A stretch of DNA of 64,000 nt. Origin: Acanthochlamys bracteata. Its lineage: Eukaryota > Streptophyta > Magnoliopsida > Pandanales > Velloziaceae. Every line of letters begins with the position of its first letter. The first letter of the stretch is position 1. The DNA is taken from assembly GCA_019914995.1 (NCBI GenBank), contig CM034137.1, positions 1,116,001 through 1,180,000 on the forward strand, read 5' to 3'. Shown here in pieces: positions 37,482-49,800 of this stretch. The notes beneath the pieces are model-generated. The model did not search any database. It had not been told where the DNA came from and saw nothing but the letters and a program-made list of their open reading frames with translations. Both the position numbers and the translations under genes were made by a program.

Positions 37482-38326
37482 TAGAGGCGGCAATATAGAT
37501 TGGTGGGTCGGTTTCAGATCGACCCATTTAATAATTGGGTCAAATTTTTTCAACTCTAATCCAACCTATGAATTTATACGGATCAAAATTATCGACCCTA
37601 ATCTAACATATTAATAACCGAGTCAATTCGGATCGACCCATTTAATAATTAAAATTATTATTTATTAATTTATATTTTTAAGTTTTTACGAAATTATAAG
37701 ATCAGTTCGAATGAAAGTGCACGATATTTTTACTGACTAGATATAATTATGTTTGACAAAATATGCATTTTTTAATATCTTTATCGGTCCTTAAAATATC
37801 TAAAAATTATTATTATTTTTATTTTTTGAAAATATATGATAACAGCTGAATTTATGATTATAAATACATATTAATAATTTTGATAAACATATATATCTAA
37901 CAAAATTTTTATAAAAATTTTTATACGAAATATAAAATCGTCATTAAAAATACCTACAGAGTAATACTTTTGATAATATTATAATTTTTATTTTACATTA
38001 TTTTACTAAAGTATAAAAATAAATAATTAATTATAAATATAAAATAATTTAATAGTTTGTAAATAACTATTATCGATTATTTTTATTGTCAATATTTTAT
38101 TATAAGGTAAGAAAAAATTAAGAATTGTTTCTTCAAAAAGTGATATTTCGGATTGGTGGGTCAATTTTGGGTTAATCCGGATCGATCCATTTAATAATCG
38201 GATCAAATTCGTTCAACTTTAATCCAACCCATATATTTATACCGGTCAAATTTTTCAACCCTAATTTGATTAAATAGATCGATTTCGAATTGAATTTTCG
38301 GATCGGGTCATATATTGCCACCTCTA
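37482..38326. mobile_element. hAT-type non-autonomous element (845 bp)
   Basis: It starts TAGAGGCGGCAATAT and ends ATATTGCCACCTCTA (one mismatch). The 8-bp flanks GTTAGAAT (37474-37481) and ATTAGAAG (38327-38334) match at 6 of 8 positions. Read in reverse it aligns along its length with 24529-25387, including TAAATATATGGGTTGGATTA and CTTACCNTATAATAAAATAT blocks. There is no ORF. Confidence 0.88.
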
Positions 38327-38334
38327 ATTAGAAG

Positions 38335-39885
38335 TAAATATGATGACATCGAGATGCTTTTTTATTTTTATGAAGAGTTTTAAATATAATTATTTTTTGT
38401 CAATTAATATATTTTAACCAAGAACTATACACGAATCTCTAACGAAGGGAAGAAAAAAAAACCTTTGATTGTTAGTTCTAACTTCTAACTTCTAAGAAGG
38501 GAAGGGAAAAATCACATTGATGAAATCTGCCAACAACTTTGATTGTATAGCAATACCAAATAGCCCAACTATATGCTTTAATTAATCTTTCACTAATGTT
38601 CATTCAAGTCAAAAAGAAATAATTTTTACCCAGTTGCCTGGGTTAGAAAACTTGAAAGCATCTCATCACCTACTCACTATCCAACCAATGCAATAAATTT
38701 TAGGAAGTATATAAGACTGATAGATATAAAAAAGGTATTTCAAAATATTTTTATTTTATTATAAAAAATAAACTTATTTTTTTGATTTAAAAAAATAAAA
38801 ATAAATAATAATAAGATTTTATAACGTATAATTTTTTTACTATTTAAAATTTTAAATAAATTTTATAAAATATTACAAAAAATTATTTTAAAATATGAAT
38901 TTGAAAATTTTAAAAATATAGTTTCAAAATGCACTCCAGAACGCAGTCAGTGTTAGTGTTCACACAAGGGCGTCGATCTATTAATTCTGACACTAGTTAC
39001 TCTCTGTATTGATCGAAAAAATCTAACTTGTTTTACTTGTCCGTAAATGATAGTATATTTTTTAAATAAGTTTTAAAAAAATAAATTTATGATATAAATA
39101 TTAAACTTTGATAGTAAAAAAATTATGTCGGGATCATTTATACAGAAGTAAATAATCCGGTTTTGAATATGATCTTCCATTTTTTTTCTTTTGCTTTTGT
39201 TGATATGTTAACTACCAAAAAGTGTAATTAAGTGCTAATGTGGGGAGAACTACAGTTTTGGTTTAGAAGTGCCTCTCATTGCTCGTCATTTTCAAATTTA
39301 ATTATCATTGTTTAATTAAGAACATTAGGCAGCTTGAGCTTTTCATTGAAAGACTATTTATTTTAAAACTCATTTGCTATAAATTAATTGCCTGTATTGC
39401 TGATAAAGATCCTTGTCAATGCAAATCATGAAATCAAGAGATGAAAATATTATATTTCTACACGATGGCTACTGAAATCAGTGTTCTTTCTTCAACCATT
39501 AGAAAGCTACTTGTTCTTTCAAGAAAATCGATCTCTGAAAAAAAAAATTGCTCGCATTTCCATATTGGAGAATGTATAATAATACAAAGTAATCTTCTTT
39601 ACAGCTTTTGAAAAGACGATTACTACAATCGCTACTCAATCTCAATATTGAAACCTAAGAGTTTCTCCCAGGATTCAAATAAGGGAAAATAAAATGCACA
39701 TGATTCAAAACACTCTATCAATGTTGATTGCTTCCAGGAAATCTTTTGCCTATACAAATAAGAGCTTTGCTGACGGTCAGCGAGTTGCTGTTTTCTCTTC
39801 CACTTCATCTGTATCAGACTTTGGCTCTGTGCACTTAGACATATAACGAAAATAATGTACGGGTATATATATCGACCATTGAAAA
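38335..39885. other. Spacer downstream of the beta-galactosidase gene
   Basis: AT-rich and non-coding. About 38735-38930 is an inverted copy of the dispersed AT-rich repeat. About 39620-39885 probably includes the beta-galactosidase 3' UTR. No ORF is convincing. Confidence 0.6.
38735..38930. repeat. Dispersed AT-rich repeat copy (inverted)
   Basis: Its reverse complement shares ordered blocks with 58740-58915, for example TTTAAAATTTATTTAAAAT-like and AAAATAAAATTTATTTTTTA-like words. The ends are approximate. Confidence 0.5.
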
Positions 39886-42800
39886 TCAGACGCTTTCTGC
39901 TGTTCTTTTCACCATCGAGATTCCAGTGGGATTACCACCCCATTCTTCCAACACCACTAGCAAGTTCCCAGTTGGATTAAGCCAAGAACGGGGTACATGA
40001 TACCTGAAATTTGAATTGATATTAATCCAATTTGCAGATTTGTACCACTCTTTGAGTTAAAGAAGAGCAGCTTACCATCTCTGTGAAGGGCCTCCGCAAT
40101 CAGACTGGCATTTCTTCTCGTTGAATGTTCCCATGTAATTGCAGGTACCGCAGGAACCAGACGCTTTATAGGCAGGCCAGTATCGACCTATGCTCTGGCC
40201 ATTGATCCAAATTTGTCCTTTGCCCATGCTGCCCATGTCCAAGGCTAATGGTTCATTTCCACCAGGAGCATTGAAGAATGCCTAGAAACAAAACAACAAT
40301 GACAACAATGTTTTATGAATTCTTGATCATCACCTGCATTAAGCAATAATAAGAGTTACTCACCTTGTACCATGTCAGAGACTGACTGTGAGCAGCATCT
40401 CCCCATTCTACTGAAGAAGTCCCACTTAGTGAATGAAGACCCAACTCTTCGCCTTTCAAACCAATCTGCAGAGAAACATGATATATTTGCCATCTGCAAC
40501 ACTTGACTATTGATCATTGAATAAATAGGTGAAGGAATTAAGTACCTGGTAAGTCCATTTCTGGTGTGAAAGATCTCTCTTTCCCTCATTAAGACCACTC
40601 AGAGTTACAGGACCAAGAACTCCAGTATTCCATGTCTCGAAATGGTTACCAACATTCTGATAATAACAGAAGAAGGGTAGTGTATGAGCTATAACTTCCT
40701 TTTATGGACAAAACCTTTAGGCCATGAGAAATCTTTGGCATACATACCGGAAGCCCCACAGCAGCACTAAGAATTGAGATTTCATTGCTGCCTGCCCGCA
40801 GCTTCACCTTTCCATTATATGTTATTTTTGAACTATGAAGTCCACCATAAGCACTTCCTGTTCAACCATTTAACAATATGATTTGTAAGAACAAATTCCA
40901 ATATCCACGCCTACATGACCACACTGATAGTTGTGCATTTTGTATTACCTGCCAATTGTCCATTGATGTACACATTCAAAGCATGGCCTGCTGAGTATAT
41001 GGTAAGCTCTGGATACTGGCCAGTCTTTAAGAATTGTTCATTTTGGTCAATGTCAACACTGAAAGAAAGTGTAGTTGATTGATATTTAGTTGTCTAGACA
41101 TAAACCAGAAGAAAGAAACTTGAAAAGAAGAGATTAAAATGTTTTCTTTTACTTACTATGTAGTGTACCAAAGATAATCTGACTTGTCCCAAGTCAAGCT
41201 TAATTGCTCATACAACCCCATCTTCGTAAATGCATTATCACTCAGAGCGTCAGTCTGATCAGTATAAGATTTCCAAGCAAAACTTCCAACTGCTTCCATT
41301 TTCATGTTTACCGTCGGAGCTCCTACCTGCGTTGAAGCAACATCACAAATTCAAGGTTATTCTGGAAATCAATGAAAAACGGATAGTAAAGATAATGATT
41401 GAATGCCCCATGAGCTTGCAAGTTTGTGCGTTTCTTACTCTTGCAGTGTTGAACGTAGCTGTCTTGCAGTCAGGAAGGATGCTGATAGACCATGGGGGGA
41501 GGTCATAGTGCATTCCATTGAAAGTTATTTTCGCGTAAGACCCTGCATCATAGTTGGCAAGGAATGCAGCACAAGCTCCTGTCTTGGACCTGAAAACATG
41601 CGACTGCAGGAAGATAATAAAAAAAAGTGTGTCAAATGCTTTATGCAAGTAACATATAAGTTTAATAAGTAAAAACAAAATTTTGAAGGCACCAACCTGC
41701 TGATTGCTGCCAAGTGATGTAACAGTGGGATCACCAGATACTAGAGCCGGTTCACATAACTTGATTGCTCTGTGCAGGTCTCTCAAATGACCCCACTTAG
41801 GTTCTCTTAACAAACCTGACATAAGCCAAAAGCAAAATTTTGTTTTTAGGAGTACATAACGAAATTTGGTTTATCAGATGCTTATGTGGAACAGGTACAG
41901 CAACAGAGTACCAACTTATATTGGGAAAAAACTTGACCAAGATATTATATATGAAATATCTATGAAATCAACACAAGCATGCAGGGTAATTTTTCAGAAA
42001 GTAGAAATCATATATAAGGACACATATATACCATATTCATCAATTGGAGCATCATAGTCGTAGCTTGTAGCAATGAAAGGGCCACCAGCTGTCCGGCCAA
42101 AATTTGTTCCTCCATGGTACTGTATCAAGAACCCGTAATTCAGTTATCAGATAAGCGGATCTCATGCTGCTAACAATGTTATACGAGTCATAGAAAGTTA
42201 CCATATAGTAATTGATAAAAGCTCCACCTTTCTGTATGAACCTGGCAACAGCAAAGGCCAAGTCCTCCACTGGACGGTGTGGAACAGCACCACCAAATCC
42301 TGTAAACCTGTTTTTTGTCATGAAGATGAATTACGCATCAGACAATAAAATAATTTCAACTGTGGAATTCAAAACTAGAGCAACAAAAATTCAACGACGT
42401 TCAATATACAAAAACTAAAGCTAAAGATATACCAGCCAGTCCAAGCTTCTGTCCACATAGTAGGTTTGGATGGCTTATTTGGGGAGAAATTATCACAATA
42501 AAACCCGTTGCATGTGTTAATCTGTCATAAAAACAAAAGCAGGAAGCTAGTAAAACAGTCGAAGAAAGACCCAGTACACATGCAGACAAGAATGTTGCAG
42601 TGAACAGGAACAAATACACAATACTGGAACACTACTACTGGATCAGATACGGTAAAAATTTAATGGTATGATGAAGGACAATTTAATGCATATTGGGAGA
42701 TATGCATATAAAGTGGGGGCCTTATTAGGTAGACTATGCATGTACAAAAGACTATTAATCAAAGCTGTCAAAACATTCATTATTTGCAAATAGAACATTA

Positions 42801-44232
42801 GATATGAATTACAAACTATTAGATTGTATTCATTTGGAGGGAATTGGAAACATACAACTGGATCGGGTGCATCATCTTGCTTGCACATGACCCATGGAAC
42901 TCCAGTGTTGAGTCCCACTGCCATCTTTGCAGCCCAATTAGCGTAAGATTTTGCAGCAGCTCCACCATTGTACTCTAATGGTCCATACTCATTCTCAATC
43001 TACAGAATTCAATATAATCATGAAATGTAAACGCTTATTTCATTCACAAAAATAACCAACATTCTGCACTTTGAACTTTAAATAGATATATATACCTGTG
43101 ACAAGATAATTGGACCTCCTTGTGATTCAAACAGTCCTTCACCCTTCATCATGGACACAATTTTCTCAGTGAACTTTTGCATAGCTGCCTGAAAAATAAA
43201 AGAAAGAAGTACACAGCATGTTAGCGTTCTAATAACATTTGAATTTGAAAGATTAAAAAAAGCAAGAAAGAGAATTAGTGGAGTAAGAAAAAGTGAAGTT
43301 TCTTGGAAACGAATGCTGAGTTATGCCTTGAAAGGTTCGTTGTCTGTTCTGAAGCTGATTCCTGGAACATATTTAAGCCAAACAGGGAGCCCTCTGCAAT
43401 TCATTTGATAAAAATGTAAATTTCTGCACTGATACCGAGAAGGAAAAGAAAAGAGAAGAATTTAAATTGAGATAGAAGAAACATTAATCTTCTGCTGCAG
43501 CGCTGTTCAACAACAGGTAATTAAAAAATATATATAAAAAAGAAAAGAAAGAAAGAAAAGCTTGATCTTTTTGGTACCCAAAATTCCATTCAGCACAAAC
43601 ATAGGGACCAATACGGAGATGAACATACAGGCCTGCTTGTTTCACCAGCTTGATGAATCTAACCAAATCATACCTCCCCTCAAAATTATACTGCGGAAAT
43701 CATCCGAAAAGGAGAAGAGAAATGTGAACTTAAAATTCTTGAAACAATCAAAAAGAAAAAAACTTGGATTGGAAAGAAAATTTTCATACCTGACCAGGAG
43801 TAGGTTCATGGCCATTCCAGAAAACATAAGTTTGGATAACATCCAAACCACCATCTTTGGCTTTCTGAATAAGATCAGGCCACATCTGAACACCAAAAAA
43901 CAAGAATAAAATTACAAATTAACAACAACCCAGAACATACATTTATTAAAAATTAAAGTTTAAGAAAATAAAAGATCACCAAACAAAACAAACAAAAGCT
44001 TTTTGTTTCTTTCTTGTATTACCTCTGGAGTGCTTCTTGGATAGTGAATGGAACCAGAGATAAGAATTCTTCTTTGCCCATTAACAATCACAGCTTTGTG
44101 ATCATATGAAACAGCAGCAGTCGAGGAGCTAACGCCAAAAACAAGAACAAGAAGAAGTGTGGTTACTGCTGCTGATGCCGTGGCCATGACTGGAAGATCT
44201 CTGCTACCATGCATTGCTGACTTGAAACCCAT
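39886..44232 (-). CDS. Beta-galactosidase, glycoside hydrolase family 35
   Basis: 18 exons on the minus strand: 44023-44232, 43790-43885, 43578-43690, 43327-43393, 43096-43188, 42856-42999, 42433-42521, 42202-42307, 42032-42119, 41697-41815, 41439-41603, 41157-41326, 40949-41058, 40748-40857, 40546-40656, 40364-40465, 40076-40281, 39886-40003. In phase, 738 residues. An N-terminal hydrophobic signal (about 16-40) is followed by the conserved [19 protein letters not shown] and [13 protein letters not shown]. The acid/base Glu197 is in IENEYGP and the nucleophile Glu266 in MWTEAW. The C-terminal beta-sandwich region has [21 protein letters not shown] and YHVPRSW. It removes terminal beta-galactosyl residues from cell-wall polymers in the apoplast (family knowledge). 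It ends after KRTAESV with no SUEL lectin domain, so it resembles the shorter BGAL2/4/12-type members. Confidence 0.96.
43189..43326 (-). other. GC-AG intron 4 of the beta-galactosidase gene
   Basis: On the minus strand the donor reads TTCAAG|GCATAA and the acceptor TTTCAG|GCAGCT. Only this junction gives the conserved Pro-Phe-Lys-Ala-Ala-Met reading, and no GT occurs close by. Confidence 0.85.
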
Positions 44233-44582
44233 GAATGGAAAATGTATCTATGTTTTCTTCTTTCTCCAAAACAATGGAGTTGAAAGAATAGCGAAGAACA
44301 AAGTTTTTATATATTGCAAGGTTTCCTTTCTTTTTCTTTTTTTTTTCCGGGTGCTTGTTCTGTTTCACTATAGCTTGTCTGCTTGCAATGAATCCCTTTT
44401 GGTAGTATTTATATTCTCTCGTTTCAACCAAAGAAGTAGTAGAAGAAAATCAACAACAACAATAAGAACGAGGCTTGGTTGTTGGAGTTAAAAGTTCAGA
44501 TGGTAACATTAACAACAACAACAAAAAATAAATGAAAATCACAAAAGAAAATCGTCGGAGAAAGCTGGTTCTTGGAAGTGGT

Positions 44583-44596
44583 TTAAATAGCACAAG
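44583..44596 (-). promoter_or_regulatory. Possible TATA box of the beta-galactosidase gene
   Basis: On the minus strand CTATTTAAAC lies about 350 bp before the start codon. The intervening DNA has AAC/CT-rich 5' UTR-like sequence. The assignment is tentative. Confidence 0.3.
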
Positions 44597-44639
44597 AGTG
44601 AAAGCAAATTTTTCCCATGACGGTCCCAAAATTTAATAT

Positions 44640-47600
44640 TCGTGAAAGTCTCATCCATCCGCTCACGTTTTAATTTTTTTAAAATTTTTTTTATTTGAAT
44701 TTGTTTTTGATCCATGGGAATTTTTGTTTTAATAACATTGTTTGACTTGTGAGTGAGTTGAAGGACGACAGCCTAGATTTCTTTTCTATTTTATTTTATT
44801 TTTTCTTTTGCACTGAATGAGTGAGTGAGCGAGCGAGCGAAAAAGGTTTTTTCCCCTCTTTTTATGGTTTGATTAAAATTGAAGTTGTTGTTCTTTCACT
44901 TTCACAGTTTTCACTTTCCCGGTTAGCAATTTTGCATGACTTTCAAACATGTACTAACAGTATATATAATCAGGCGAACAAACTATTATTATATAAGTTT
45001 CAAATGAAGGACTATGAGTGACAAAGGAAAGAAACTGAGCTCTCAAGGTTAGGAGCAAGGTTCAATCAGAAGATATATAAGAGAAAAAAAAAGTTCAACA
45101 AATGCAATGTACATTATTAGTAAGATAACCCAAATTGCAATTGAATTGAATTACTTCAAATCAATCAACCACTCCGCACACAAAAGAACAGATTCTGTCA
45201 GTCACCATTATAAACCATATAGTGAGTGCAGCAGCTGGCTAAAATTGTATTTTAATTAGTCAAAGATAAATTTCATAAAATTGAGTTTGATGAAATTAAA
45301 TTTTATAAAAAAATAGATTAGCAATGAGTACAATGAGTTCAGAATAAGGGCGTATTCATCATTTCACTTTTTTCGTCAGATTTTAAATTTTAAATAATTT
45401 ATAATATTTTAATTACATAAAAAATTTAAATTTTTATTTTTACATACGGAATTTCAGTTTCAATTTGTTTATTACATATTCTTTAATACAATTATATCTT
45501 TCAATTTTTAACATATTTTTAAAAATTATTAAACACAGATATTGAACTCCACTTTTATTTTATTTTTTAAAAAACTTTACTTTTTATTTTTTATTTTTAC
45601 GAAATTTAATTACGGATATTTGAAAGACGCTCTAAATTAAAATATAAAAAATAAATTTGATTCAAAATTTTATAAAAGAAAATAAATTCTGTGTAATTGA
45701 AACACATTCTATTCAAAACTCTATAATAGTTGTTCAACCTAATACAAGCCACCAGCCCATTCACTCTCTCTCCCTTTCAAGAATTCTTCTGATTTAATTC
45801 AACATAAACCAGCATTACCAGTTTATGTATCCTAAAACTTCCGTTTAGGATGTGGCTTCCTAACCACTTTCACTATTTGGTACTATGCTTGAAATACAAC
45901 GCATTAACAAATAGCTTTGCAATTTGTGATGACTTCCTTTTGATCTATCAAAATAAACGTCATGATTGATAACGAACTAAGTGAGATATGTATTGATTAT
46001 GTCTTTACTTTTTCTAAGTTTTTTGACGCTATTGCATTGCAAGCGTGTAGCAGGAGAAACGAAGCTAATTCACAAAACCATAAGACAACCAGAGCTCCAT
46101 TGAAGTGGTTTGGTCACCTGAAACCTTCACCTAAAGCAAAGGATCCAAACAGAAGCCAATCTTTTTTCCCTTCAGCATTTCGTTTTATGCAATTTGTTTT
46201 TTGTAAATTACGAACATTATTAGAAGAATAGATAATGAACAAAACTTATACTACAAGAAAAAAGGTCGTTAAGCAACCGAAAATCTTGAAATTTGTTGAA
46301 GTGTATGGTTGCTTGAAATTCACAAAATAACAAGAAAGCGCACCATCTAACAGAAGAGAACTTGAATAATCTAATTTGTCTTCTTCATTTTCAACACTTT
46401 AATTCAGCTTGATTAGCTCTTAACTTGCACTGCATACAAAGCTTAATAGTAAAGTGATAAGATTTGGTTGCTCAAAACTCTCACCAATCTAAATCAACAT
46501 ATCTTGAAAATTTTCAACCAAACATTTCATAGAGAAATCAATATATCGACATAAAAATATTTTGGTATGTGTATGAGTTGTGATGCCGTCATGCATAAGG
46601 AAGTGATCCACCAAATGTGTAATGTCACTGCTATTGACTCTGTTATGTTTGTTAAAGAGTAGCTTATGTTTGGTACTCTTGCCGTTGAAATTCATCCAAG
46701 AGCTTTTACCAACTTTTCACCAAAAGAACAAAATTAACTAAATCGAAAATCTTGCCAAATACAATAGTTTTAATTTCTTTTCATATGACATTTTGCATGG
46801 TCTCGTTCGACTACATTACGCAAGTGTAGATTTGTTATCTCATTTCTGTTTCTGTTTCTGTTACTGGGAAACTACCGTATATAGTAGCGGTAAAGCATTC
46901 ATTATTTCACTTTACTTCGAGAAATACATAAACTCTTGTTACTTATTTTCACCCACTATCACAATATAGAGTTCTGTTTTAAGAACGAATTCTAATATAA
47001 AAAAACTAAAAATAAGGCGTCTTCAAATTGAACAAGATTGTAAGAGTATTAAACTAAAAAAGAAACCCAAAAATGAATTATCAATTTCTATGTTGTAACT
47101 GATTAATCCACTCATTCCAAGCTCGTCTGACAAAATGTTTGGCAAAATTTCGATTTCAATTTTTTATTTTTTATTTTATAATATATTTTTTATAAATTTT
47201 TAAAATTTTTAAAATATTAAAAAAATTTACATAATAAATTTTTTTTATTTTTTATTTTTAATATTTTTAATATAAAAAAATAAAAATATGTTCTCCTTTT
47301 TCTAACGTGGAACCACCCTCTCTTTCTAATATATGTTCTAACGTTGTTACTTCATTCATTGGGAAGCATTGAATTGTATTGTTGTCTTCTATTAATGTTT
47401 CTCCTACCTACATGCATATAATACAATAAATGAATAACTACAAGTTCAGTAAAAGGGGGTTGTTGAAATATTAATTAGGTATCTTGACTCGTTTACTCGT
47501 AATGCATGTTTCACTTAATATACTATTTCATCATGATCCATCTCTCTTCGCTTGTAATTATTCTATTATTGTGGACGGCTGCTTATTAATTTTATTTTTC

Positions 47601-49800
47601 TTAGCTAAAGGCAACTTGTATATAGTTTATAATTGGTCTATTATGTCATTACAAAGCCTACGTAATATAAGTAATAGAGAAATACTAATAAACATCCTAA
47701 AATGTCTAATTATAGATGTGCCCTTTTTCTTTATCACCTTGGCTGACGATCATTTAAATCCTTGTAATTCTTGTTAGAATATTAAGAGTATCTTCTTTTC
47801 AATTTGAAAGTCATAGTTTTAAACAATATTTACTTTTGAATAATTTTTTAATATATTTTCTAATAATTTAATCTCTAACTTATTTTTTAAAATTAAATTT
47901 TTAGAAAGTTATTTTTTACGAAGAGGACAAATATGAGAAGATCATGCACACAATATGAAGTTGTAAAATTTTCCTGGCAATCCCAAAGTAGTGTCGTCGT
48001 ACATCACAGAGTATTATATACGTTTTAGCATCATCAAGTCTTTTTATAATTAGGAAAATCCAGATCCAACTAATTAATTAACCACTCTTGGTCCTAAAGT
48101 AGAAAAACACTTTAATCAATGAGAAACTAGCTAACTATGAACTTCTTGACATAAGTTCATAATGTTGAATTTTAGATATTGGCATATAATTAAGTTGGAT
48201 AGGATAGGATCGAATAAAATACTTTTTGTATTATATGATAGAACGTAATGTAATAAGACTGTTATCTTCATGAGATTGCTACATTGAAGCTATATGCATA
48301 AAATACAAATATAAAAAGTATTTTTAAGAATCACCAAAGAAAAAAGTGCTTTTAGTGGAGAAAAATGGGATAACATAAACATCTAGTTGAATATGGGCAA
48401 ATAAATGAGAGAAAAGTCCATACAAAAACTAAAACATGAAGGATAAGGATTAACAAAGCCAAATCAAACTAGGCAAGAAATTCCCAACATAGTTCGGACA
48501 ATTTGGTTCGTCATTTTGTTCTAACTTCAACTAAAGTTTTATGAATTGCGGCGAATGATTAATTGGATCACCATTGAAACAATGACATTTACCTAAAATG
48601 ACTCATAAAAGAAACAATCACTTCCATAGTTTGTATTCATCCATTCATTCACATACACATATCTTTGATTCCGAAAGTTTTTCCATCTCATCAACTTTCG
48701 AAAAATTGAAGATAACAACATCCTAAAATCCTGATAATATCTGACTCATTTTTTAGCAAAAACAAAAAAATCACATAAAGTTTACTTTCAGGCATTTCAG
48801 TTCTTCAGGAGAATGAGAAATAAAACTGTATTAGAACGTGGTCCTACTTATCCATTATTCATGTCTCTTATTATTCCATGAACAAAAAATAGTACACATT
48901 TGGCTCACCGTCTTCTCTTGTACGCATTGGTGAAGCATTTCTCAACCTTAGCCATGTTTGTTTTTATTTTATTAAGAGAGAGAATGAGAGCAGTTCTCCT
49001 TTCTTTCTCATAGATGGTGATGAAATGAATATCACCTATAATGACAACAAGAAAAAATTTTACTTGTCCTTTTATCCTTTTATTTTTATCAAATTTAATA
49101 CTTATTTTTAATTTAATATTTTTAATTAATATTGTTATTTTTTGCTATAATAAATTTTATATTTTTAATTAGTAGAGAAAATAAAGAACTATATGATCAA
49201 TTTTTTTATATTTAAAAACTAATTTAATTTTATTAAATTATATCTAACATTACTATAAAACTAGATTAATATAAAAAATTTAATCTAAAAGTTATATTAA
49301 TAAAGTTAATTTAAAATTATATTAATAAAATTGATTTAAATTTCTATTAATAAAAATTAAATTAATATAAATCAAAACAGTATTTGAATCTTTTATAAAA
49401 AATATACTTTTATTACTCATTTATTTACCTATCTATCCAAATATAATTATAATTCTTATTATTTATTTAATAATTATTTGTTAAATAATTATTTTTTTCT
49501 ATCCATCATTTTATTATATTTTCTATTTTTTATCTTGCTCTTATTTATTACCCATGTATCCAAAACATACCGTTAAGGTTAATATCTTTTCATTGTTTAC
49601 ATTCAAGTGATTGCTATCTTTTTCGAAGTAATTGTTTATGTTGGCCTTATAATACTAATACCATGAATAATGTTAACCTTCCTACAATAAGGAACTGCCT
49701 GCATGCTCTATCCAAAAGAGTTTTTTGTTTTGTTGCTCCGCACTACAACATCACTTCCAATAAGGCTAAAACTTATAATTCACGAAATTATTACACATAC
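44640..49800. other. AT-rich intergenic DNA with repeat copies, no supported gene
   Basis: This holds upstream sequence of the beta-galactosidase gene, then AT-rich DNA. Blocks at about 45370-45670 and 47140-47300 resemble the dispersed AT-rich repeat; the second begins GTTTGGCAAAATTTC. ORFs up to 97 residues (for example 45962-46231 and 47484-47777) have no recognisable domain. There may be undetected RNA genes. Confidence 0.55.
47135..47300. repeat. Dispersed AT-rich repeat copy
   Basis: It starts GTTTGGCAAAATTT and runs through TTTATAATATATTTTTTATA and AAATTTACATAATAAATTTT to a TAAAAATATG end. Order and words match the 58740 copy, which starts GTTTGGCATGAATT. Confidence 0.5.

Noticed and set aside
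44821..45021. 66-residue ORF starting in a GAGTGAGCGAGCGAGCG run
   Set aside because: The start lies in a simple GAGT/GAGC repeat and the rest has no motif. It is more likely upstream sequence of the beta-galactosidase gene.
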